From assembly GCA_028290805.1 (NCBI GenBank), contig JAQGJA010000147.1:1-8597 (forward strand): 8,597 bases of DNA. Direction: 5' to 3'. Below the pieces are notes generated by a model. The model was not told the origin of the DNA. It did no database searches and saw nothing but the letters and a program-made list of their open reading frames with translations. The position numbers and the translations under genes are program-made. Positions 1 to 5,111 of the stretch are shown here, in pieces. Source of the stretch: Alphaproteobacteria bacterium. Its GTDB lineage: Bacteria; Pseudomonadota; Alphaproteobacteria; Micavibrionales; SZUA-601. The stretch's first letter is position 1; each line of letters starts with the position of its first letter.

Positions 1-518
1 CTGTTGAACTCGGCAAAGGCCTGTTTGGTGCCGCTGAGTGTATAAACCCCTGCCGTGCCGTCCAGGGCGACGGTAACGGGATTGCCTTGGACGAAACTGT
101 CATAGATGCGGTCATTATCGGTCTGGAAAACCAGTTTGGTTTTGCTGAGCGCGCGGGCGGCGAAATTTTCGGCTTCGCCATCCACCGTAAAGGTCACGCC
201 GTATTTGCGGTCTTTTTCCAGCTCGGCATTTTCAAAATCCAGCATCAAGGATGCTTTGCCCGTTTTGTTGCGGGTATAAGTCATCAAAGGCGCATTGGGG
301 AAATGGGAAACAATGGCGCAATATCCTGGCGTTCCTGCGGCGGTGGCCGGTTTTTGCGCGACATGCCAGTCGGTCATGGGCGCTGCTGTTGAAAGGCCGG
401 AATTTGGGGAATAGGCCAAAGCCGGCAGGCTAACATTCAAAAAGAGGGTGGATAAAAGAGACACTGAACGAATTACATAAACCTTTAAACCGGGAAGCGC
501 CGATGACGCATGTTTCAA
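1..518 (-). CDS. Exported protein of unknown function, C-terminal end outside the window
   Basis: Reading the minus strand from 518 gives an uninterrupted frame of 172 codons that runs off the left edge. No ATG near the start is in this frame. The best start is TTG at 518-516, preceded by a weak AGG; a GTG at 464-462 is an alternative. Either start gives a hydrophobic stretch ending in NVSLPALA, a plausible signal peptidase I site after about residue 35 of the TTG form, so export is inferred. The mature part has a single visible Cys (about residue 67, GYCAIV) and an alternating polar/hydrophobic beta-rich pattern (KYGVTFTVDGEAENF, GVYTLSGTKQAFAEF). This faintly resembles IalB-like invasion-associated proteins, but I cannot confirm a family. 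It lies 64 bases after motA on the same strand, where motB is often found; it is not MotB, since it lacks the membrane helix with its essential Asp and the OmpA-like domain is not seen. Confidence 0.7.
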   Translation of the reverse strand, partial: MKHASSALPGLKVYVIRSVSLLSTLFLNVSLPALAYSPNSGLSTAAPMTDWHVAQKPATAAGTPGYCAIVSHFPNAPLMTYTRNKTGKASLMLDFENAELEKDRKYGVTFTVDGEAENFAARALSKTKLVFQTDNDRIYDSFVQGNPVTVALDGTAGVYTLSGTKQAFAEFN

Positions 519-582
519 GTTATGCCTATTTTTGAACAAAATGTCATCAGGCAAAGAAACAAGGCGATGGTTTAGTCGTCGA

Positions 583-1452
583 TTATGCCGCGGTGGGCAG
601 GTTTTCCATGGCCGCTTCCATATCCTGGAAGCTGGGCTGCAGATGGCTGGGAATGTTGCCGCGGCCGATTTCCATGGAAATCTGCGGCGCGCAACCTTTA
701 AGATGGGCAACGAGTACTTCTTTGATGATGCGATAAAACTGGATATCGCCGGTGATGGCTTCGGTTGAACGGCTGGCAAAGGGACCGACGAAACCATAAG
801 CGAGGAAAACCCCAAGGAAGGTTCCGACCAAGGCGCCGCCAATCATTTCGCCAAGGACTTCTGGCGGTTCGCTGATCGAGGCCATGGTTTTAATGACCCC
901 CAGAACCGCTGCAACAATCCCCAAAGCGGGAATGCCATCGGCCATGGTTTGAATGGCATGCGCCCCGTGCAATTCTTCGTGCAGGTGTTTGTCGATTTCC
1001 TTTTCCATGGCGTCTTCCAGCGCATTGGCATCCGTGAGATCCATTGTCATCACACGCAGGTAATCGCAGATCAGGCGGACGGCAAAAGAATCATGGGTGA
1101 CATGGCTGTACTGGCGGAAAATTTCGCTGTCTTCCGGTTTCTCAATATGCTGTTCGATGGCAACCATCCCTTTGGTCTTCATCAATTTTGTCAAGGCAAA
1201 AAGCAGAAGGAGCAATTCCTTGTAATCGTCTTTTTTGAAATGCTCGCCCTTGAAAACCAGTTTGACGGCATGGCCCGCATGTTTCAAACCGGTTTTGGAA
1301 TTGGAAATCAGGAAAGCCCCGACCGCGGCACCGCCGATAGTCAGCATCTCATGCGGGGCGGCATGGATAAGAACGCCCATGCTTCCTCCGGAGATCATAT
1401 AACCTCCAAAGACACAGACAAAAACGACAAGGACACCGATGATTGCGAACAT
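583..1452 (-). CDS. motA: Flagellar motor stator protein MotA
   Basis: MotA is the inner-membrane stator subunit that, with MotB, couples proton (or sodium) flow to flagellar rotation by pushing on FliG. The 289-residue product is close to the usual length of the E. coli type and aligns from the first residue (MFAIIGVLVV, then FGGYMISGGS). Hydrophobic segments lie near residues 1-20, 34-52, 172-192 and 202-224, giving the four-helix pattern. The two conserved prolines are present: P175 in ADGIPALGI (E. coli P173) and P224 in FVGPFAS (E. coli P222). In the cytoplasmic loop K92 and E100 stand where E. coli has R90 and E98, keeping the charges that contact FliG. The C-terminal tail (about residues 255-289) is poorly conserved. 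Start codon context is weak: only AAGAAG one base upstream. No motB lies in the window; the next gene downstream is an exported protein. A chemotaxis-unrelated ExbB/TolQ homologue is much less likely given the length and the DGIPALGI motif. Confidence 0.95.
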   Translation of the reverse strand: MFAIIGVLVVFVCVFGGYMISGGSMGVLIHAAPHEMLTIGGAAVGAFLISNSKTGLKHAGHAVKLVFKGEHFKKDDYKELLLLLFALTKLMKTKGMVAIEQHIEKPEDSEIFRQYSHVTHDSFAVRLICDYLRVMTMDLTDANALEDAMEKEIDKHLHEELHGAHAIQTMADGIPALGIVAAVLGVIKTMASISEPPEVLGEMIGGALVGTFLGVFLAYGFVGPFASRSTEAITGDIQFYRIIKEVLVAHLKGCAPQISMEIGRGNIPSHLQPSFQDMEAAMENLPTAA

Positions 1453-1514
1453 GCTTCTTAAAATGCCAGCGGAACATTAAAGAAGTGTTAGAAAGCCAAA
1501 GGAATTATCGAGGT

Positions 1515-2255
1515 TTATTGCCCCGAATAATCCAGACGCTTGATAAGAATGCGGTGATCCTGGTCCACATAGAGATCGATGGCATTTATCTGGCCGAATA
1601 ATTGCGCCGTATAATCAAGATTATGGCGCTCAGTTTTGGGCTGGATAGCATCAATTTGCAAATAGATATTTCCGTACATAAAACGGATTCTGCCTTCATT
1701 ATCTGCTTTATCGAGTCTCGTGAAAATGCTTTCGGCCAAGGTCTTCTGCAAAGGAATACGATACAAGGAAACCGGAAAATTCATCTTCATATTATAACGG
1801 TTCGGAATATTGCGCATCTGCTCAAGTGAGGCTGTGCCGCATACGGGCATGCTCATGTCCGTAAGCGGGAAAATATTAACTCTACGCATCTGGCTTGACG
1901 GCTGTATCATAAGGGATTGGGTTTCAAAATTATAACTCGATACCTTAAACAAGATGGGCACTTTGAAATAAATTTCAGAGTCTGGTTGCGGGGTTGTCTG
2001 CATTTTTTGCAGCATTTCCTGCTGGGTTTCCTGTTGCTTAAATTGGCTGTTTTGCAAGCTCATATATAATGAGCAATCAGTTACCTGCAAAAATTCCGCA
2101 AAAACACTTGGGTTGGTCAAATCAAGGGCTTTGTAATGTGCGGCAAAATTAACAAGGGCCTGTGGAGTGACAGGAACATATTTATCGGTGAAATCCTTGG
2201 CTTGCGCAGCCGATAAAAAACCAAACAATAATAACAATGTAAAAATAAAACGCAT
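1515..2255 (-). CDS. Exported protein of unknown function, Gln/Met-rich
   Basis: I do not recognise a named family. The 246-residue product begins with a clear Sec signal peptide: a short basic start (MRF), a Leu/Phe-rich core, and a cleavage site after AAQA at residue 19. The mature protein has exactly two cysteines, C61 (VTDCSLY) and C139 (MPVCGTA), which could form one disulfide in the periplasm. Residues 66-92 are Gln/Met-rich and probably helical; the rest looks beta-rich. No membrane helix other than the signal peptide and no lipobox is seen. The start is well supported: GGAG lies six bases before the ATG. The gene sits 36 bases after mutY and 62 bases before motA on the same strand. 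It is visibly AT-richer than its neighbours (two 60-base stretches counted by hand gave about 38% and 30% GC, against 68% in one stretch of smc), which may reflect relaxed selection, low expression or acquisition. Confidence 0.85.
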   Translation of the reverse strand: MRFIFTLLLLFGFLSAAQAKDFTDKYVPVTPQALVNFAAHYKALDLTNPSVFAEFLQVTDCSLYMSLQNSQFKQQETQQEMLQKMQTTPQPDSEIYFKVPILFKVSSYNFETQSLMIQPSSQMRRVNIFPLTDMSMPVCGTASLEQMRNIPNRYNMKMNFPVSLYRIPLQKTLAESIFTRLDKADNEGRIRFMYGNIYLQIDAIQPKTERHNLDYTAQLFGQINAIDLYVDQDHRILIKRLDYSGQ

Positions 2256-2261
2256 AATTTA

Positions 2262-2265
2262 CTCC
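2262..2265 (-). promoter_or_regulatory. Ribosome binding site of the exported protein gene at 2255
   Basis: On the minus strand GGAG precedes the ATG at 2255-2253 with a six-base spacer. It supports the chosen start and is the clearest Shine-Dalgarno match among the minus-strand genes here. Confidence 0.6.
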
Positions 2266-2291
2266 ATAAAACTATCCTGACCTTACCGTAA

Positions 2292-3407
2292 TCAGGGCGT
2301 ATCGCCAAGTATCTTGCGAGCTTCGTTCAAAACTTTTTTGCTTAAGGTCGGCAGCGCGGGCAGTGCGGCCGGGTAAAACCAACTCCCTTTCGCTGAAATC
2401 TCTGTGGGTAAAGAAGGTAAATTAACATATATATCCAGATCCAACCGGAAATGCGTAAAAACATGCACGAGTTTTCGGGGCAGCTTATAAAGAGACGAAA
2501 TCGGAACCGGGGCATAAGCGGCTTGGTCCTCAGCAAATCCGCCTGCCAGATTATTTTTATCCCCCTTTTTATCCCCCTTTTTATCCCAGGGCGAAGACGG
2601 AAATTCCCACATCCCACCCAATAATCCCGATGCCGGGCGTTGGCGTAATAAATAGCGCCCGGCTTCATCGCGCAGGACGAAAACGGCAGCATGGCGCAGC
2701 GGGAGCTTTGGGCGCTTGCGCATCACCGGAATGGTTTCGGTCAGGCTTAGGGCATAGGCCCGGCAGGCGTCACGCCAGGGGCAAAGCGGGCATTGCGGCT
2801 TGCGCGGGGTGCAGATCGTCGCCCCCAAATCCATCAAAGCCTGGGCATAGTCGCCCGAATACTCGTCCGGTGCGATTCGGCCTGCGATGGCCTGGATTTC
2901 TTTTTTACCGGCGGGCAGGTTGACCGGCTGGTCATAGGCGAAAACCCGCGCCATGACGCGCTCGACATTGCCGTCCACGACATTGGCCGGCAGGTCAAAG
3001 GCAATTGCCCGGATGGCGTTGGCCGTATACTCGCCGATCCCGGGCAAAGCCTTTAGGGCAGCAAGGTCTGCGGGGAAAATCCCTTTATGGTCATCCGCCA
3101 CCCGCCGGGCGCATTTCAATAGATTGCGCGCGCGGCTGTAATAGCCAAGCCCGGCCCATTCCCCCAGAACCTCATCTTCGCTGGCCTGGGCCAAAGCCTC
3201 CACATTTGGCCAACGGGTAATAAAGCGCTGGTAATACGCAATAACGGTGGCAACCCCCGTCTGCTGCAGCATGATTTCCGACAGCCAGGTATGATAGGGC
3301 GAGGGCGCGCGCCCACTATTGATCCGCCAGGGTAAAGCCCGCCCGTTTTGCCGGTACCAGTCCAGCAAGACATCGGGCCCAGGCCCTATTTTACTTGTTT
3401 TTGCCAT
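2292..3407 (-). CDS. mutY: A/G-specific adenine DNA glycosylase MutY
   Basis: MutY excises adenine mispaired with 8-oxoguanine, preventing G:C to T:A changes after oxidative damage. The 371 residues match family length. In order: the catalytic Glu is E44 in SEIMLQQTG (E. coli E37); the helix-hairpin-helix is LPGIGEYTANAI at 121-132; the catalytic Asp is D145 in VDGNVERVMAR (E. coli D138); the 4Fe-4S cluster ligands are C199, C206, C209 and C215 with the usual C-X6-C-X2-C-X5-C spacing. A Nudix/MutT-like C-terminal domain that reads 8-oxoguanine starts near residue 238 and includes GGMWEFP (264-270) and the FTHF motif (317-320). All key residues are intact. Odd point: the loop after WEFP carries a KKGD repeat coded by a 12-base tandem repeat. 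No Shine-Dalgarno is seen before the ATG at 3407, but the alignment supports this start. It is transcribed away from dciA and leads the minus-strand run of genes. Confidence 0.97.
   Translation of the reverse strand: MAKTSKIGPGPDVLLDWYRQNGRALPWRINSGRAPSPYHTWLSEIMLQQTGVATVIAYYQRFITRWPNVEALAQASEDEVLGEWAGLGYYSRARNLLKCARRVADDHKGIFPADLAALKALPGIGEYTANAIRAIAFDLPANVVDGNVERVMARVFAYDQPVNLPAGKKEIQAIAGRIAPDEYSGDYAQALMDLGATICTPRKPQCPLCPWRDACRAYALSLTETIPVMRKRPKLPLRHAAVFVLRDEAGRYLLRQRPASGLLGGMWEFPSSPWDKKGDKKGDKNNLAGGFAEDQAAYAPVPISSLYKLPRKLVHVFTHFRLDLDIYVNLPSLPTEISAKGSWFYPAALPALPTLSKKVLNEARKILGDTP
2554..2587. repeat. 12-base tandem repeat, 2.8 copies, inside mutY
   Basis: On the plus strand the unit tttttatccccc occurs at 2554-2565 and 2566-2577, with ten of its twelve bases again at 2578-2587. 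The copies are identical. In the mutY frame it codes DKKGDKKGDK (about residues 275-284) in the variable loop following the WEFP motif of the Nudix-like domain. Because the unit is a multiple of three, gain or loss of whole copies keeps the frame; slippage in the runs of five C or five T would not. Confidence 0.9.
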
Positions 3408-3448
3408 AAAGGAATGCTAAATAAAATGTTAACAATGATGGGACGGTA
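3408..3448. promoter_or_regulatory. Divergent intergenic region between mutY and dciA
   Basis: Only 41 AT-rich bases separate the two start codons, so promoters for both directions must lie here or reach into the coding ends. For dciA, TAAAAT at 3422-3427 resembles a -10 box, with TTGCCA at 3401-3406 as a possible -35 inside the mutY start, but the 15-base spacer is short. A perfect eight-base palindrome, TGTTAACA, lies at 3427-3434. No specific operator is recognised; promoter positions are inference. Confidence 0.3.
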
Positions 3449-4006
3449 ATGGTCAATCAGCAAAACACAATGGACAAACGCAAAAGCGGAAGAATGACGG
3501 GCCAGGCCTATAGTCTTCAGCCTGTCATGCTGGCTGTGCGACCGATCGTCAAAAAAATCCTGCCGCAGAAATCCGTTGTATTTCAACAGCTTTTTGAAAT
3601 CTGGCCCGATATCGTCGCCTCAACCGACGCAAAATCCAGCATTCCGGAAAAGCTGACCTTTCCGCGCGGCGAGCAAAAAGACGGCTGCCTGTCTATTTGG
3701 GCCCAGTCGGGGGCTCAGGCTATGGAAATCTCTTATATCAAGGGGTTGCTGATCCAGCGTATCAATGCCGTCTTCGGGTTCTGCCTGGTTGCCGACATCA
3801 AGGTGACGGCGCATCCCAGCAAAATCGCTGTTCCTGCGACTCCGGTAATTAAACGCTTGAAACGGGGAATTCCAAGTCAATCTCTTGACAAAATGCTTGG
3901 CGGCATGTCCAATCCGCAATTAAAAGCCACATTAGGCGAACTGGGAAGCTTCCTGGACCCTGAAACCATCGAGAACACATATAACAAAGGTGAAACCAAT
4001 GCGTAA
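3449..4006 (+). CDS. dciA: DUF721 protein, probable DnaB helicase loader DciA
   Basis: DUF721 proteins include DciA, which interacts with and helps load the replicative helicase DnaB in the many bacteria that lack DnaC or DnaI. The 185-residue product shows the family pattern: an N-terminal helix (PVMLAVRPIVKKIL), LFEIWPDIVA with the conserved Trp at residue 52, PEKLTFPRG (66-74), a beta strand CLSIWAQSGAQ (80-90), and a helix AMEISYIKGLLIQRIN (91-106), together forming the KH-like fold at about residues 25-118. The tail from about 140 (LDKMLGGMSNPQLKATLGELG) resembles the helical extension seen in alphaproteobacterial members; its partner is not known to me. The first ATG (3449) was chosen because the conserved part begins near residue 22; a second ATG at 3470 is also possible and neither has a strong ribosome binding site. 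Its end overlaps the next gene by 8 bases, which suggests translational coupling. Confidence 0.85.
   Translation: MVNQQNTMDKRKSGRMTGQAYSLQPVMLAVRPIVKKILPQKSVVFQQLFEIWPDIVASTDAKSSIPEKLTFPRGEQKDGCLSIWAQSGAQAMEISYIKGLLIQRINAVFGFCLVADIKVTAHPSKIAVPATPVIKRLKRGIPSQSLDKMLGGMSNPQLKATLGELGSFLDPETIENTYNKGETNA
3986..3990 (+). promoter_or_regulatory. Ribosome binding site that decides the start of the DsbA-like gene
   Basis: AAAGG at 3986-3990 lies eight bases before ATG 3999, inside the end of dciA. A longer reading from GTG 3990 is possible, but that GTG overlaps this site and has no ribosome binding site of its own, so ATG 3999 is preferred. Confidence 0.6.
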
Positions 4007-5102
4007 TTCCACGATTCTCGTCACTCTTGCCATCGCGGTCGCCGCCGGCAGCGTGGGCTATGCTCTCAGCCAGGCGCAGAAAAGCAACCTGACCGATCCT
4101 GCGACCACCACGCTGGAGCAATCGGCAGATACGAATACCGCTCAAAATGATACGGTTGCAGCTGATACGAACACGACGACGGCTTCTGCAACACCGGCTG
4201 CCGATACAACAGCTGCGACAACGATGACAAAGGCTGAACCCGCTGTGACCAACACCTCGGCAACGGATACCGCTGTTGACGAGACCACAACCGCCGCTGC
4301 TGCAACGACAACGAGCGATACGGCAGCCGATACTGCCGCGGCTGAAACAGCGACCACGCCCGATACAACGACGACCGATACGGCAGCCGCCACAACAACA
4401 CCGGCAACGGAAGCGATGACCCCGACGACGCTTGACAGCCAGGCGCCCGCCGCTGGTGAAGCGACAACTGCTGCAGAAGAAGCCCCGGCAGAAGAGCCAA
4501 GACCCGAAATGAAATTCAACATGGACGTCAAAGCCGCTTTACAGGACCGCAGCATCGGTTCGCCGACCGCCCCGATCACGGTTGAAGATTACAGCTCATT
4601 AAGCTGTCCGCATTGCGCGGCTTTCCACAATGAAATCCTGCCGGAGGTCAAAAAGAATTACATCGACACCGGCAAAGTGCGCTGGATCTTCCGCGGCTTT
4701 CCCTTGAATGATCCTGCCATGAAAGCCGAAATGCTCACACGCTGCGCGCCGAAAGAGCAATATACGAAACTCCAGGACCTGATTTATCAGAACCAGGTGC
4801 GCTGGGCTTTTACCGACGATCCACTGCCTAACCTGAACATGCTTTTGCGCATTGCGGGTATCTCGGACGAGATGTTCCTTTCCTGCGTCAATAACAAGGA
4901 AATCGAAGCCGGCCTTGCGAAAAAAATTGCAGCTGCAGCCGATAAATACAAGATCAACTCGACCCCGACCTTTGTCATGAACAAGGGCGCCAAGACCTTC
5001 TCGGGCGCAGGCACTTATACGGGTTTTGCCTATGACCTGGATAATCTGCTTAAAGATATCAACGAGAAAAAAGCCACGCCTGCCACCACTGTTACGCAAT
5101 AA
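3999..5102 (+). CDS. DsbA-family thiol:disulfide oxidoreductase with N-terminal membrane segment and long Thr/Ala linker
   Basis: This is a periplasmic thioredoxin-fold enzyme likely to make or exchange disulfides in exported proteins. From ATG 3999 it has 367 residues. Residues 2-24 form a basic start plus hydrophobic core (STILVTLAIAVAAG), either a membrane anchor or a signal peptide; no clear AXA cleavage site follows, so an anchor is favoured. Residues 32-169 are a low-complexity Thr/Ala/Asp/Glu region. The DsbA fold fills about 172-355: SPTAPITVEDYSSLSCPHC with catalytic C203-P-H-C206, and the cis-Pro loop STPTFVM with P323. CPHC is the redox motif of classical DsbA. Two further cysteines, C249 and C296, lie in the inserted helical domain and could form a structural disulfide, as I recall for Wolbachia DsbA proteins. 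DsbG/DsbC isomerases are less likely because no dimerisation domain is visible. Translation is probably coupled to dciA (8-base overlap), and smc follows after 9 bases. Confidence 0.93.
   Translation: MRNSTILVTLAIAVAAGSVGYALSQAQKSNLTDPATTTLEQSADTNTAQNDTVAADTNTTTASATPAADTTAATTMTKAEPAVTNTSATDTAVDETTTAAAATTTSDTAADTAAAETATTPDTTTTDTAAATTTPATEAMTPTTLDSQAPAAGEATTAAEEAPAEEPRPEMKFNMDVKAALQDRSIGSPTAPITVEDYSSLSCPHCAAFHNEILPEVKKNYIDTGKVRWIFRGFPLNDPAMKAEMLTRCAPKEQYTKLQDLIYQNQVRWAFTDDPLPNLNMLLRIAGISDEMFLSCVNNKEIEAGLAKKIAAAADKYKINSTPTFVMNKGAKTFSGAGTYTGFAYDLDNLLKDINEKKATPATTVTQ
4092..4505 (+). repeat. Low-complexity Thr/Ala-rich coding region of the DsbA-like gene
   Basis: These 414 bases code 138 residues of which I count 46 Thr and 38 Ala (about 61%), roughly 22 acidic residues, and only one Lys and one Arg, with no aromatic residue and no Cys. 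The DNA is built from degenerate ACA/ACG/GCA/GAT-type triplets with recurrent GATAC; the longest exact direct repeat I noticed is CGATACGGCAGCCG at 4316-4329 and 4376-4389, exactly 60 bases apart. The reverse strand is open in two frames here only because of this composition. Confidence 0.85.
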
Positions 5103-5111
5103 CGCCGCGAA

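Noticed and set aside
87..433. Plus-strand open frames near the left edge
   Set aside because: The minus strand here carries a signal peptide and a coherent coding pattern that runs to the window edge; the plus frames look like shadows.
486..512. ATG on the minus strand starting a short reading near the first exported gene
   Set aside because: It gives only MRHRRFPV before a stop and is out of frame with the long coding region.
949..1461. Plus-strand open frame of 170 codons opposite motA
   Set aside because: It is the shadow of a well-conserved MotA, and its product shows no recognisable motif.
1454..1488. CTTCTT ... AAGAAG inverted repeat upstream of motA
   Set aside because: Only six A/T-rich pairs around a loop of more than 20 bases; too weak to call a hairpin or operator.
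2554..2587. T-rich and C-rich tract as a possible terminator
   Set aside because: It has no inverted repeat and lies inside the mutY coding region, in frame.
3990..4001. GTG at 3990 as the start of the DsbA-like gene
   Set aside because: It has no ribosome binding site, while ATG 3999 has AAAGG eight bases upstream; the difference is three residues.
4066..4579. Two long minus-strand open frames (144 and 145 codons) opposite the DsbA-like gene
   Set aside because: Their composition (Val/Ala/Ser or Leu/Gln/Arg only) mirrors the Thr/Ala-rich linker on the plus strand; no ribosome binding site or family motif.
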